Source: Pelagimonas sp. (GTDB lineage: Bacteria; Pseudomonadota; Alphaproteobacteria; Rhodobacterales; Rhodobacteraceae). From it: a stretch of 64,000 bases of DNA. The notes beneath the pieces were generated by a model that saw only the letters and a program-made list of their open reading frames with translations, had not been told where the DNA came from and did no database searches. Shown in pieces: positions 44,526 to 53,201 of the stretch. Made by a program: the position numbers and the translations under genes. The stretch covers positions 1 through 64,000 of the forward strand of contig JAOARX010000030.1 of assembly GCA_025210345.1 (NCBI GenBank). The letters run 5' to 3'. How positions within the stretch are numbered: the stretch's first letter is position 1; every line of letters begins with the position of its first letter.

Positions 44526-44684
44526 TGTTCACCTCATGGATATGCTGTTTCGTTTCGGGCAGAGCGGGTCGTTACCGCATTGCCAAAGCCCCCGTGCTGC
44601 GCCGGGACCAGCGCAAGGGGGAGACAAGGTGTATTGTCCAGAGTAGCGGCGCCCATGGCGTTCTGCCACGTTACGCCATCTGGA

Positions 44685-44864
44685 TCAGAACGTGTTGCGC
44701 TCTTCGATCGCTTGTGAGGTCGCACCCGACAGCGCGAGCGAAGAATTCTCCATCGCTGTGTAGGCAGCGATGCACAGACCCACCATACCGGCGGTCAAAA
44801 CGATCCAGTCTACTGTTACGGCCCCATCTTCACGCTTGTTAAAAGCGTTTAGAAACTTACGCAT
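44685..44864 (-). CDS. flp: Flp-type pilin, divergent third copy
   Basis: A 59-residue prepilin: short basic leader MRKFLNAFNKRED ending in glycine, then AVTVDWIVLTAGMVGLCIAA. Prepilin peptidase should cut after the glycine. The canonical Flp start has Glu5-Tyr6; here those positions are Asp-Trp, the type seen in Rhodobacterales. AGGAGG precedes the ATG. The hydrophobic helix is conserved but the C-terminal half (SGATSQAIEERNTF) differs from the two upstream pilins, so it may be a minor pilin. Confidence 0.9.
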   Translation of the reverse strand: MRKFLNAFNKREDGAVTVDWIVLTAGMVGLCIAAYTAMENSSLALSGATSQAIEERNTF

Positions 44865-44928
44865 ACTGGCCTCCTGGACAAACACTCCTAGTTAAACATG
44901 AAACGCATACCTGCTGCGCCATGTAAAA

Positions 44929-44954
44929 GCGGGCGGAAATACCTCCGCCCGCTG
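44929..44954 (-). terminator. Terminator after the second flp gene
   Basis: AGCGGGCGGA (44929-44938) pairs perfectly with TCCGCCCGCT (44945-44954). On the minus strand the stem is followed by TTTTACATGG. It lies 7 bases after the pilin stop and should make the upstream pilins more abundant than genes beyond. Confidence 0.85.
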
Positions 44955-44961
44955 ACGTGCC

Positions 44962-45153
44962 TTAGCCGCCGAAGTCGTTTTCGCCAGCCACACCGTTGTC
45001 GCCAGCAGCGGCGTTGATCAGTGCCAGCGAGTTGGTTTCGATGGTGCCGTATGCGGCGATGGCCAGGCCAACAACAGCTGCGGTCAGAACAACCCAGTCA
45101 ACAGTTACGGCGCCGTTTTCGTCTTTGCGGAAGTTTTTGATAAAGTTCATCAT
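44962..45153 (-). CDS. flp: Flp-type major pilin, second copy
   Basis: A 63-residue prepilin identical in protein sequence to the gene at 45264-45455. The leader MMNFIKNFRKDENG ends in the glycine cleavage site, followed by AVTVDWVVLTAAVVGLAIAAY and a C-terminal AAAGDNGVAGENDFGG. GAGGACACG precedes the ATG. Its DNA differs from the first copy at only about four positions, all silent. Together they probably make the bulk of the Flp fibre. Confidence 0.93.
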   Translation of the reverse strand: MMNFIKNFRKDENGAVTVDWVVLTAAVVGLAIAAYGTIETNSLALINAAAGDNGVAGENDFGG

Positions 45154-45230
45154 GTTCGTGTCCTCATATGACCGTTCTGGTCATGAAATCTGAAAAAAAT
45201 AGTCTGCGCGTGATGCGCGATTGCCGAGGC

Positions 45231-45251
45231 GGCGGAGGGTGGACCTCCGCC
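45231..45251 (-). terminator. Hairpin between the first and second flp genes
   Basis: GGCGGAGG (45231-45238) pairs perfectly with CCTCCGCC (45244-45251). It lacks a T-run on the minus strand, so it is more likely an mRNA stabiliser or attenuator for the first pilin message. Confidence 0.6.
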
Positions 45252-45263
45252 AGCCATCTGGAC

Positions 45264-45455
45264 TTAGCCGCCGAAGTCGTTTTCGCCTGCAACACCGTTG
45301 TCGCCAGCCGCGGCGTTGATCAGTGCCAGCGAGTTGGTTTCGATGGTGCCGTATGCGGCGATGGCCAGGCCAACAACAGCTGCGGTCAGAACAACCCAGT
45401 CAACAGTTACGGCGCCGTTTTCGTCTTTGCGGAAGTTCTTGATAAAGTTCATCAT
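45264..45455 (-). CDS. flp: Flp-type major pilin, first copy
   Basis: A 63-residue prepilin, MMNFIKNFRKDENG then AVTVDWVVLTAAVVGLAIAAY. GGAGAGAG precedes the ATG at 45455. An open frame continues upstream to 45734 but carries no pilin-like sequence and was rejected. It is the first gene of the tad locus and lies downstream of an AT-rich region with TTAA motifs. The encoded protein equals that of the second copy. Confidence 0.93.
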   Translation of the reverse strand: MMNFIKNFRKDENGAVTVDWVVLTAAVVGLAIAAYGTIETNSLALINAAAGDNGVAGENDFGG

Positions 45456-45678
45456 GGTCTCTCTCCATAAGTAGCGTTGTTTCGGTACCGTCTTGGATCG
45501 TAGCGGGCCTCTCTCTTTGCCCTGTCCGTCGTCGGTATGAGGATATATAGCCCCCGCTTTGGGGCGAGACTGTGGCGGGATTGGTTTGATTTTGTAGTAT
45601 CTACGGGGCTTATTTAAGAACGCGATATTTGCGAGAAATCGGTTATATATCAGTATCTTAGTGGTGATTTCCCCTGCG

Positions 45679-45703
45679 TTAACTAACCTTAAGGATAGGT
45701 TAA
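45679..45703. promoter_or_regulatory. CtrA-type binding site upstream of flp and the transglycosylase gene
   Basis: TTAA-GGATAGG-TTAA at 45689-45703 matches the CtrA consensus TTAA-N7-TTAA exactly, and a further TTAA stands at 45679-45682. The site lies in the 351-base divergent region, about 105 bases before the transglycosylase ATG and 235 bases before flp. The rest of the region (45456-45806) is AT-rich and should hold both promoters. Confidence 0.65.
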
Positions 45704-45806
45704 ACAGGTCCGATCGTCTCCGGATCAAGGACACTCATGGTCAAAACCGGGAAATTGTGCGACACTCTTGCTTAGAAAAAGCCACAATTCGGCACGAGCA
45801 GTTAGA

Positions 45807-46727
45807 ATGATAGTTAGATTCTCAGGCGGTATTTACGCCTTGGCGATGATTTTTGCGCTTGCGGCGGTTTCCGGGCGCGCCCAAGAGGCTCCGAATCCGG
45901 TACAGGTGCCCGAACAGGCCCCGGCTCCGGCACAAAAACCGGCACCATTTCCCGATTTTTCCGCAAAATTCGTAAAGCCCCCTAAGAAAGGGGCCCAAAA
46001 ACGCATCACTGTGCAGGTTCCGCCGCGGGCCGAGCCAGCGATTCCCCCGCGACCCAGCGCTGCAAAGGCGGTTACCGGTGGCAGTCCTGCGGCGATTCCC
46101 GTGACAAGCGGCGGACATGCGGCCCCTCAGGGGGCGTTTTCGTGGTTTTGGCAGCATATTTCCCCCAAGGCCGAAGATTCCGGGCCGGGGCGGTTGGAAC
46201 AGGCGGTGCTGGCTTTGTCCAAAGCGCCCGCAGGGCAGGAAGTGGTCGTTCCGAGATTGCAAGAGCTGCAACAGATCGCTGCGGCGCATGGCTCCACCTT
46301 GTTGCGCACTACCGTGGGGACACAGGTCTCTCCTGCCTTGGCGTTGGCGGTGATTTCCGTGGAATCAGCGGGGCATGCGGATGCGATCAGCAGCGCGGGC
46401 GCAAAGGGTTTGATGCAACTGATGCCCGAGACCGCCAAACAGTATGGGGGCAGTGACCTTGCAAACCCCGAGCAGAATATCACCGGAGGCGTTGCTTTCC
46501 TGAACACGCTGATGGGCAAGTTCGACCGTGACCCGGTTCTTGTGCTTGCGGCCTATAATGCCGGTGAGACCGCGATTGCAGAGCACGGTGGCGTTCCGCC
46601 GTTTGCCCAGACGCGGGACTATGTGCCAAAGGTTCTGGCCGCCTTTCAGGTGGCCCGGGGATTGTGCCTGACACCGCCTGAGCTGATCAGCGATGGATGT
46701 GTGTTCCGGGTTATGGTCCAAGAGTAA
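45807..46727 (+). CDS. Lytic transglycosylase (SLT domain), exported
   Basis: A 306-residue protein: signal or anchor (IVRFSGGIYALAMIFALAAVSGRA), a Pro/Ala/Lys-rich linker of about 90 residues, and a C-terminal goose-lysozyme-like SLT domain. The catalytic glutamate is E186 in AVISVESAGHADAISSAGAKGLMQLMPETA, and the AAYNAGETAI motif is present. It cleaves peptidoglycan. Placed head-to-head with the flp genes, it may open the wall for the Tad machine; this is inference. The ATG at 45807 is preferred to the TTG 13 codons earlier. Confidence 0.88.
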   Translation: MIVRFSGGIYALAMIFALAAVSGRAQEAPNPVQVPEQAPAPAQKPAPFPDFSAKFVKPPKKGAQKRITVQVPPRAEPAIPPRPSAAKAVTGGSPAAIPVTSGGHAAPQGAFSWFWQHISPKAEDSGPGRLEQAVLALSKAPAGQEVVVPRLQELQQIAAAHGSTLLRTTVGTQVSPALALAVISVESAGHADAISSAGAKGLMQLMPETAKQYGGSDLANPEQNITGGVAFLNTLMGKFDRDPVLVLAAYNAGETAIAEHGGVPPFAQTRDYVPKVLAAFQVARGLCLTPPELISDGCVFRVMVQE

Positions 46728-46753
46728 CGCCAGCACAGGCGCCCCCATAGGCG

Positions 46754-48163
46754 TTAGGCCAGCATGACGCCGGGGTTCATAATGCCCAAAGGGTCCAGCG
46801 CCAGTTTGATCGCCCGCATTGCGACGATGCCCGTCGGGTCTGCGTAGCGGGTGACATCCCCGGTCTTGAGCCGACCAACCCCGTGTTCGGCGCTGAACGA
46901 TCCGCCATATTCCGCCACGAGATCATGGACACAGGCCTGGATGGCCGGGCTTTGATCCATGCAATCCGCGCGATTGGCCCCATCGGGGGGGAATACATTA
47001 TAGTGCAGGTTGCCATCGCCCAGATGGCCAAAGCAGTTGATTCGGAAAGGCCCAAGCGCGGCGATCGACGCGTTTGCGCGCGGCAGGAAGTCGGGGATCA
47101 CACTGAGGGGAAGGGAAATATCATGGCTTGAGACAGAGCCGATCAGCTTGTTTGCGATCGGGATGTGCTCGCGCAGGGCCCAAAAGTCATCGGCCTGCGT
47201 CTGGGATTGGGCGATCAGCCCGTCTGTGACCAGACCCTGTTCTAACCCGGCTGAAAAGATGTGTTCCAGCGCGGCGCCTGGGTCCTGGCCTGCACCAAGC
47301 CCCAGCTCGATCAGGATGGACCAGTCTGGGGGGGTGTCCCAAGGCTGTCGGAGATCCGGAAGGGTTGCACTCAGAAAATCGGGGCCGGTGCGGTGGATCA
47401 GCTCATAGGCGCTGATGCCATCGCCGACGATATTGCGCGCAAGTGACAGCAGGGTCAGGGCCGCTGCCGGCGAAGCGACCGTCAGCAAAGCGGTGCCGGA
47501 TTGTGCCGGGCGTGGCGACAGTTTGAGGCTGGCGGCGGTGATGATGCCCAGGGTGCCCTCGGCTCCGATCAGGAGATGCCGCAGATCATAGCCGGTGTTG
47601 TCCTTGCGCAGGCGTTTCAGCCCGTTCCAGATCTGCCCATCGGGCAGGACGGCTTCGAGGCCCAGAACCAGATCGCGGGCGTTGCCATAGCGCAGGGTGT
47701 TCACGCCACCGGCATTGGTGGACAAGAGCCCGCCGATCCGGGCAGAGCCCTCTGACGCCAGTGAGAGCGGGAACAGCCGGTCCACGGCCTCGGCGGCGCT
47801 TTGGACATCTTTAAGGATGGCACCGGCGTCGACGATCAGGGCATTTTCTTCGGGATAGACGGCGCGGATCCGGGTCATGCGTTCAAGGGACAGCACAAGC
47901 GTTGGAAACCGGGGCGAGACCTGACCGGCAACCAGTCCGGTTCCACCGCCGTAGGGGGTGATCGGCACCTCGGCCCGGGCGCAGGCCCGGACGATCTGCG
48001 CAACCTCATCGGTGTTTCGCGGCAGGGCAACCCACTCAGACGCCCCCTTCCATCGCCCACGCGGTTCTTCGAGATAGCGCGGTTCGGCCTGGCGGAGGGT
48101 GTCGGGGGGCAGCGCGTCGATCAGGGTTTGGGCAAACGCGTCATTGGCGGGGTGGTGTGTCAT
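46754..48163 (-). CDS. FAD-linked oxidase / D-2-hydroxy acid dehydrogenase (GlcD-like)
   Basis: A 469-residue flavoprotein of the vanillyl-alcohol oxidase type. FAD-binding: ITPYGGGTGLVAGQ and STNAGGVNTLRYGNARDLVLGLEAVLPDG (in pieces). C-terminal domain: INCFGHLGDGNLHYNVFPP and SAEHGVGRLKTGDVTRY with IMNPGVML at the end. Members oxidise D-lactate, glycolate or D-2-hydroxyglutarate. AGGAG precedes the ATG at 48163; the frame extends upstream without similarity. Substrate cannot be fixed. It is convergent with the transglycosylase gene. Confidence 0.9.
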   Translation of the reverse strand: MTHHPANDAFAQTLIDALPPDTLRQAEPRYLEEPRGRWKGASEWVALPRNTDEVAQIVRACARAEVPITPYGGGTGLVAGQVSPRFPTLVLSLERMTRIRAVYPEENALIVDAGAILKDVQSAAEAVDRLFPLSLASEGSARIGGLLSTNAGGVNTLRYGNARDLVLGLEAVLPDGQIWNGLKRLRKDNTGYDLRHLLIGAEGTLGIITAASLKLSPRPAQSGTALLTVASPAAALTLLSLARNIVGDGISAYELIHRTGPDFLSATLPDLRQPWDTPPDWSILIELGLGAGQDPGAALEHIFSAGLEQGLVTDGLIAQSQTQADDFWALREHIPIANKLIGSVSSHDISLPLSVIPDFLPRANASIAALGPFRINCFGHLGDGNLHYNVFPPDGANRADCMDQSPAIQACVHDLVAEYGGSFSAEHGVGRLKTGDVTRYADPTGIVAMRAIKLALDPLGIMNPGVMLA

Positions 48164-48270
48164 GCGGGTCTCCTGATCCGGATTTAGGAGATTTACGCAG
48201 CTGGGGGAAGGGGCTTGACCTGGCGGAGCTGCGCGGCAACCCAGTGTTGAATGCGTTCGGGCCACGCAGG

Positions 48271-48318
48271 CCATGGGGAGGGCTCTGCCCTCCCCAAACC
48301 CCGCCCGGGATATTTTCG
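48271..48318 (+). repeat. Intergenic palindromic repeat, copy 2
   Basis: GGGGAGGGC-TCT-GCCCTCCCC (48275-48295) is a 9-bp perfect hairpin, followed by CCCGGGATATTTTCG (48304-48318). Its GGGCTCTGCCC and CCCGGGATATTT parts match the repeat at 591-622 read on the other strand. It lies between two minus-strand genes. Confidence 0.7.
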
Positions 48319-48339
48319 ACCCAAAGAAACAGTAGCAGG

Positions 48340-48924
48340 TCAGCCCGCGTCCGTGCGGCCCCGTCGATCTGAGCGCAGTGATGCATATAGGACATGGGTG
48401 CGCCATCGGCCATGGATCTGAAGGTAGCTTTGCGCAACGCCTTCGTATTTGAAACCGGAGCGTTCGAGGAGGCCGCGCGAGGGAGTGTTTTCCGGCAGGC
48501 AGGCGGCTTCTAGTCGTGAGAGGCCTATCTTTTCGAAGGCGTGGTGTTGGACGGCGGCAATGGCTTCGGACATATATCCGAGGCGCGCAAAGGGTTCGCC
48601 AATCCAATATCCTAGGGTGCCGGCCTGTGCCGGACCACGACGGATATTGTCGAGCGTAATCGCCCCCAGCAGCGCGTCGTCATCCCGTCGGATCAAAAAG
48701 AGCGGGATAGCCGTGCCGCCGTTGATAGAGCGCGCGGCCCAATAGACGCGGTTGGTAAACCCCTTTCGGGTGAGGTGATCCGACGCCCAGCTTGGTTCCC
48801 ACGGGGTGAGGAAGTCGCGGCTGTAGTCCCGCAGGGCTGCCCAGGCGTTAAAGTCACCGTGCATGGGCGGCCGCAAGGTCAGCCGCTCGGTTTCGAGCTT
48901 GATCTTGCGGCGGAAGGTCAACAT
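48340..48924 (-). CDS. GNAT acetyltransferase, RimJ/RimL-like
   Basis: A 194-residue acetyltransferase: KLETERLTLRPPMHGDFNAWAAL at the start, the GTLGYWIGEPFARLGYMSEAI acetyl-CoA region and RLEAACLPENTPSRGLLERSGFKYEG at the end, all typical of RimJ-type N-terminal alanine acetyltransferases. It likely acetylates a protein N-terminus or a small molecule. Its start overlaps the M16 protease stop by one base, making it the last gene of a thrC-M16-GNAT run conserved in related bacteria. Confidence 0.9.
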   Translation of the reverse strand: MLTFRRKIKLETERLTLRPPMHGDFNAWAALRDYSRDFLTPWEPSWASDHLTRKGFTNRVYWAARSINGGTAIPLFLIRRDDDALLGAITLDNIRRGPAQAGTLGYWIGEPFARLGYMSEAIAAVQHHAFEKIGLSRLEAACLPENTPSRGLLERSGFKYEGVAQSYLQIHGRWRTHVLYASLRSDRRGRTDAG

Positions 48925-50186
48925 CAGGCGGCGCGCCTTGCCTGCAGGTCGTCCAGCGTTGGGGCCTTGGCGATGGGGCCGTACAGCGCGAGCGTTGGGC
49001 TGGCAATCGTGGCCTGCTGGGTTGCGAATCCGCGCACCTGATCAAGCGTGATGCTGTCGATCTTGGCCACGGTTTCTTCGATCCCCGGCACTTTTTCCCA
49101 GATCTGAACCATACGCGCCATGCGTTCAGCGCGTGACGAGGGGCTTTCAAGGCCCATCAACAGCCCGGCCTTCATTTGTGCGCGGGCGCGATCAATTTCG
49201 GCCTGGGACATGTCGTCGGCGGCGCGTTTGATTTCGTCGATGGTCAGATGCGCGAGGTCGCGCAGATCGTCGCCCCCGGTGCCCGCATAGACCGTGGTCA
49301 TCCCCGTGTCCGCATAGGCGCCGTTTTGCGCGAAGATCGTATAGCATAGCCCGTGTTCTTCGCGGATTTTCTGGAACAGGCGCGAAGACATGCCGCCGCC
49401 AAGCGCCATGGCATAGACCTGTGCCGTATAGAAAGACGGGTCGCGATACCCCGGGGCCTCAAACCCAAGCGCGAAATGCGCCTGTTCGAGATCCTTTTCG
49501 CGTCGGATGTCCCCACCGGCGTAGGTTGCGATCTGGGCTGTGTTGCTGGGGCGTGGCTCCAGATCCCCCAAAAGCCTTTCGGCCTGTGCCACCAGCGCGT
49601 CGTGATCGACGGCGCCTGCGGCCGACAGGATCATCTGGCCCGGACCATAGTGTTCAGACACAAAGCGCGACAGGTCTTCGCGACCAAAGCGGCGGACGTT
49701 TTCGACCTCGCCCAGAATGGTGCGGCCGATGGGCTGATCAGGATAGGCCTGTTCCTGGAGCCAGTCAAAAATCACATCATCCGGCGTGTCGAGCGCCTGG
49801 CCGATCTCTTGCAAGATCACATGGCGCTCTGTCTCGATCTCGGAAGGGTCGAACACGGGATTGCGCAGGATATCCGCGATGACGTCCAGCGCCAGCGCCG
49901 TGTCGGCCTGCAACACGCGCGCGTAATAGGCGGTCACCTCGCGCGAGGTATAGGCGTTGATATAGCCGCCCACATCTTCGATCGCTTCGGCGATTTGCAG
50001 GGCCGACCGGGTTTTCGTGCCCTTGAACGCCATATGTTCAAGAAAATGCGCAATTCCGTTTTGCTCAACCCGTTCGTGACGCCCACCGGCGCAAACCCAG
50101 ATCCCTAGCGCAGCAGATTGCAGGTCGGGCATATGTTCGGTGACAATGCGCAACCCATTGGAAAGCGTGGTCAGTTGGACGGTCAC
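48924..50186 (-). CDS. M16-family zinc metallopeptidase (processing-peptidase-like)
   Basis: A 420-residue M16B peptidase. The inverted zinc motif HFLEHMAFKGT (HxxEH) is near residue 50, with the distal glutamate in EIETERHVILQEI. It resembles mitochondrial processing peptidase beta and PqqL. The second domain (YAMALGGGMSSRLFQKIREEHGLCYTIFAQN) is complete. Cellular substrates in bacteria are unclear. It is coupled to thrC by a 4-base overlap. Confidence 0.94.
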   Translation of the reverse strand: MTVQLTTLSNGLRIVTEHMPDLQSAALGIWVCAGGRHERVEQNGIAHFLEHMAFKGTKTRSALQIAEAIEDVGGYINAYTSREVTAYYARVLQADTALALDVIADILRNPVFDPSEIETERHVILQEIGQALDTPDDVIFDWLQEQAYPDQPIGRTILGEVENVRRFGREDLSRFVSEHYGPGQMILSAAGAVDHDALVAQAERLLGDLEPRPSNTAQIATYAGGDIRREKDLEQAHFALGFEAPGYRDPSFYTAQVYAMALGGGMSSRLFQKIREEHGLCYTIFAQNGAYADTGMTTVYAGTGGDDLRDLAHLTIDEIKRAADDMSQAEIDRARAQMKAGLLMGLESPSSRAERMARMVQIWEKVPGIEETVAKIDSITLDQVRGFATQQATIASPTLALYGPIAKAPTLDDLQARRAA

Positions 50187-51571
50187 TTGGCGATACGCTC
50201 CTGAATGAGGGTTTCAAGGGCGGTCAGGTCGTTGGGAACCTGTGTCACCCGTTCGGAACGCTCATACAGATCTGCCATACGGTTGGGAAGAGGCGGACGA
50301 AGGCCCGACGCCTTTTCCACCGCATCGGGGAATTTTGCGGGATGGGCCGTTGCCAGCGTGATCATGGGCGTGGCCGGGTCGCGCATATCTTCGCCCACTT
50401 TCGCGCCGATGGCGGAGTGGGGGCAAAGAAGTTCGCCCATGGTCGCGTTGGCGTGGGTGATCATGGCGAGGGTTTCGTCTTCGGACACGCGGGCCGAATC
50501 GAAATGCTCACGCAGGGCCTCAAGCGCGCCTTGTGAGACCTTGAACCCACCTTGCTTGAGCTCATCCATCAATTGGCCCACGGCCTTGCCATCGCGATCA
50601 TAAGCGTCAAACAGCGCGCGTTCAAAGTTGGAGGACACCTGAATATCCATCGAAGGCGAGATCGAGGGGTGGACCTGCGATGTCTGATAGGCGCCGTCTG
50701 ACAGGCAGCGGTGCAGGATGTCGTTTTGGTTGGTGGCGACCACCAGACGATCAATCGGCAGGCCCATGCGCTTGGCGATGTAGCCTGCGAAAATGTCGCC
50801 AAAGTTGCCGGTGGGCACTGTAAAGCTGACTTTGCGGTCCGGCGCGCCCAGGCTGACGGCGGACGAGAAGTAATAGACAACCTGGGCCAGCACGCGCGCC
50901 CAGTTGATGCTGTTCACGCCCGCCAGCCGCACGGAATCGCGGAACTCAAAGTGGTTGAACATGTCTTTAAGCCGGGCCTGACAATCGTCGAAATGCCCAT
51001 CCAGCGCCAGCGCGTGCACGTTGCTTTCGAGTGGCGTTGTCATTTGGCGGCGTTGGACTTCGGACACGCGGCCGTGGGGATAGAGGATAAAGACGTCGAC
51101 ATTGTCCAGGCCCTTGAAGGCCTCAATCGCGGCAGAGCCCGTATCACCCGAGGTCGCGCCGACGATTGTCACGCGCTCACCGCGACGTTCCAATGCCTCT
51201 TGGAACAACTGGCCAATCAACTGCATGGCAAAGTCTTTGAACGCCAGGGTCGGGCCGTGGAACAGTTCCAACAGGAAATGGTTCGGGGCCAGTTGCACCA
51301 TGGGGGCACGGGCGTTGTGACCAAACCCGGCATAGGCCTTGGCGATCAGGTCGGCAAAGACCTCGTCGGTGAACCCATCGCCGACAAAGGGGCGCATCAC
51401 GCGAAAGGCGGTTTCCTCATAGGACAGCCCATTGAGCGCACGAATGTCACCGGCGCTCATGTGCGGGATGGTTTCGGGGACATACAGACCGCCATCACGG
51501 GCAAGGCCCGAAAGCATCGCCTCTTCGAAGGTCAGGGCAGGGGCCTGTCCGCGGGTAGAGATATAACGCAT
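50183..51571 (-). CDS. thrC: Threonine synthase
   Basis: A 462-residue PLP enzyme of the long (fungal/proteobacterial) threonine synthase type. The N-terminus MRYISTRGQAPALTFEEAML and the Schiff-base lysine in HGPTLAFKDFAMQLIGQLF are clear; the phosphate-binding GATSGDTGSAAIEAF follows. It converts O-phosphohomoserine to threonine in the cytoplasm. It starts 3 bases after the surf1 stop. Confidence 0.96.
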   Translation of the reverse strand: MRYISTRGQAPALTFEEAMLSGLARDGGLYVPETIPHMSAGDIRALNGLSYEETAFRVMRPFVGDGFTDEVFADLIAKAYAGFGHNARAPMVQLAPNHFLLELFHGPTLAFKDFAMQLIGQLFQEALERRGERVTIVGATSGDTGSAAIEAFKGLDNVDVFILYPHGRVSEVQRRQMTTPLESNVHALALDGHFDDCQARLKDMFNHFEFRDSVRLAGVNSINWARVLAQVVYYFSSAVSLGAPDRKVSFTVPTGNFGDIFAGYIAKRMGLPIDRLVVATNQNDILHRCLSDGAYQTSQVHPSISPSMDIQVSSNFERALFDAYDRDGKAVGQLMDELKQGGFKVSQGALEALREHFDSARVSEDETLAMITHANATMGELLCPHSAIGAKVGEDMRDPATPMITLATAHPAKFPDAVEKASGLRPPLPNRMADLYERSERVTQVPNDLTALETLIQERIAK

Positions 51572-51574
51572 GAG

Positions 51575-52252
51575 TTAGTCGTCCTTGCCAGTCAGGCGGC
51601 GTCGGATCCAGACGCCGGTCATAAAGAGCCACACCACAGCCAGGGAATACCAGGTGATGGCATAGTTGAGATGATCGTTTGGTATGCCCGCGCTGTCCAC
51701 GGGCAGGGGCGTCACACCCGGGTCGCTGGGCGACATGTCACGGGTGACGACCAAAAGAGGTTCGGTTTGCAGCTGTTCGGCCATTTGCCCCAGGTCGCGC
51801 GCGAACCAGGTGTTTGCATCCACATCGTTTTCCGGGGTCGAGCTGTTGCGATCGTCGGGCCAATGCAGGTTGCCGTTCAGCGTCGCCGGGCCCGCGTAGC
51901 GGGGGCTGGATTTCTGGTCGACGGGGACAAAGCCCCGGTCCACCAAAACGCGTCTTCCATCCGCTGTTGAAAAGGCTGAAACCAATCGCCAGCCGGCCCC
52001 CACCTGTTTTTTCGAAACCAGCACATATAAGGTGTCGGCCTCGATCTCGCCGGTAAGGGTGACGGGCTGATAGCGTTGCTGCGTCGGAGAGATCACGCGG
52101 GGCAGGGGAATGGCTTTGCCTGCGATGGTCGCGTCGATCTCGGACAGGATCGCCTGTTTCCACGCCAGCCGCTGCACCTGCCATGTGCCAAGCCAGACCA
52201 GGATGGCAGCGCCAGCCAATCCGATGACAAGGGGGGCGAGGATGCGTTTCAC
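51575..52252 (-). CDS. SURF1-family cytochrome oxidase assembly protein
   Basis: A 225-residue protein with helices at both ends (ILAPLVIGLAGAAILVWLGTWQVQRLAWK and the C-terminal WYSLAVVWLFMTGVWIRRR) and a periplasmic domain between them, including VDRGFVP and PNDHLNYAITWY. SURF1 (Shy1) helps insert heme a into subunit I of aa3 oxidase. The GTG at 52252 with GGAG upstream gives the usual length; the frame continues to 52306 through the hairpin. It follows coxC. Confidence 0.92.
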   Translation of the reverse strand: MKRILAPLVIGLAGAAILVWLGTWQVQRLAWKQAILSEIDATIAGKAIPLPRVISPTQQRYQPVTLTGEIEADTLYVLVSKKQVGAGWRLVSAFSTADGRRVLVDRGFVPVDQKSSPRYAGPATLNGNLHWPDDRNSSTPENDVDANTWFARDLGQMAEQLQTEPLLVVTRDMSPSDPGVTPLPVDSAGIPNDHLNYAITWYSLAVVWLFMTGVWIRRRLTGKDD

Positions 52253-52272
52253 ATAGTGCTCCGGTAACGAAA

Positions 52273-52293
52273 GGGCGCGCCATTGGCACGCCC
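52273..52293. terminator. Hairpin between coxC and surf1
   Basis: GGGCGCGCC (52273-52281) pairs, with one mismatch, with GGCACGCCC (52285-52293). T-runs lie on the plus-strand side (TTTTTT at about 52298) and a short TTTC on the minus side. It is a likely attenuator between coxC and surf1. Confidence 0.5.
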
Positions 52294-52341
52294 CTGCTTT
52301 TTTCATTCTGATCGCGGTGTTTCAACCTCAAACAGTCGGGC

Positions 52342-53181
52342 TTAGCCGCCCCAGACGTAAACTGCGGCAAACAGGAACAGCCAGACCACATCAACAAAGT
52401 GCCAGTACCAGGCCGCCGCTTCGAAACCCAGATGGCTTTCCGGGGTAAAGTGGCCGCGCAGGACGCGCATCAGGCAGATGAACAGGAAGATGGTGCCAAC
52501 GATCACGTGGAACCCGTGGAAGCCGGTCGCCATGAAGAAGTTCGCGCCATAGATGTTGCCCGCAAACCCAAAGGCCGCGTGACCGTATTCATAGGCCTGG
52601 AAGACCGAGAAGATCAGACCCAGCAGGATCGCGATGGTCAGACCCTGTTTCACATCCTTGCGGTTGTTTTCGTGAACCAGCGCGTGGTGGGCCCAAGTGG
52701 CCGCCGCGCCCGAGCACAGCAGGATCAGGGTGTTGATCAGCGGCAGGTGCCAGGGATCAAAGGTTTCGATACCTGCGGGGGGCCAAACACCATCGATGCC
52801 GGGGCTCAGGCCTTCGGGGTGCATCGGGTACATGGCGTGCTTGAAGAAGCTCCAGAACCAGGCAAAGAAGAACATCACTTCGGACATGATGAACAGGATA
52901 AAGCCATAGCGCAGGCCGATCAGAACAACCGGCGTGTGATCACCGATCTTGTTCTCTTCTACCGTTGCGGCCCACCAGCCAAACATGACGTAAAGCACGC
53001 CAACAAAGCCGATCAGGAACAACCAGGGGCCACCCAGCGTGATCGCCTCAAAGAGGATGGTGACTTCGCCCGCCATCCAGACAACGGCCCCGAACAGCAT
53101 TACGAAGCCAAAGACCGAGGCCAGCAGGGGCCAGATGGAGGGGTTTAGAATATGATAATCGTGGTTCTTAGCATGCGCCAT
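52342..53181 (-). CDS. coxC: Cytochrome c oxidase subunit III
   Basis: A 279-residue seven-helix protein. [54 protein letters not shown], and the C-terminal [22 protein letters not shown] and [27 protein letters not shown] are subunit III signatures. It stabilises proton uptake in aa3 oxidase. It follows ctaG by 20 bases. The gene for subunit I is not in the window. Confidence 0.97.
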   Translation of the reverse strand: MAHAKNHDYHILNPSIWPLLASVFGFVMLFGAVVWMAGEVTILFEAITLGGPWLFLIGFVGVLYVMFGWWAATVEENKIGDHTPVVLIGLRYGFILFIMSEVMFFFAWFWSFFKHAMYPMHPEGLSPGIDGVWPPAGIETFDPWHLPLINTLILLCSGAAATWAHHALVHENNRKDVKQGLTIAILLGLIFSVFQAYEYGHAAFGFAGNIYGANFFMATGFHGFHVIVGTIFLFICLMRVLRGHFTPESHLGFEAAAWYWHFVDVVWLFLFAAVYVWGG

Positions 53182-53201
53182 TGCGTTTCCCTCGTTCGGC
53201 G

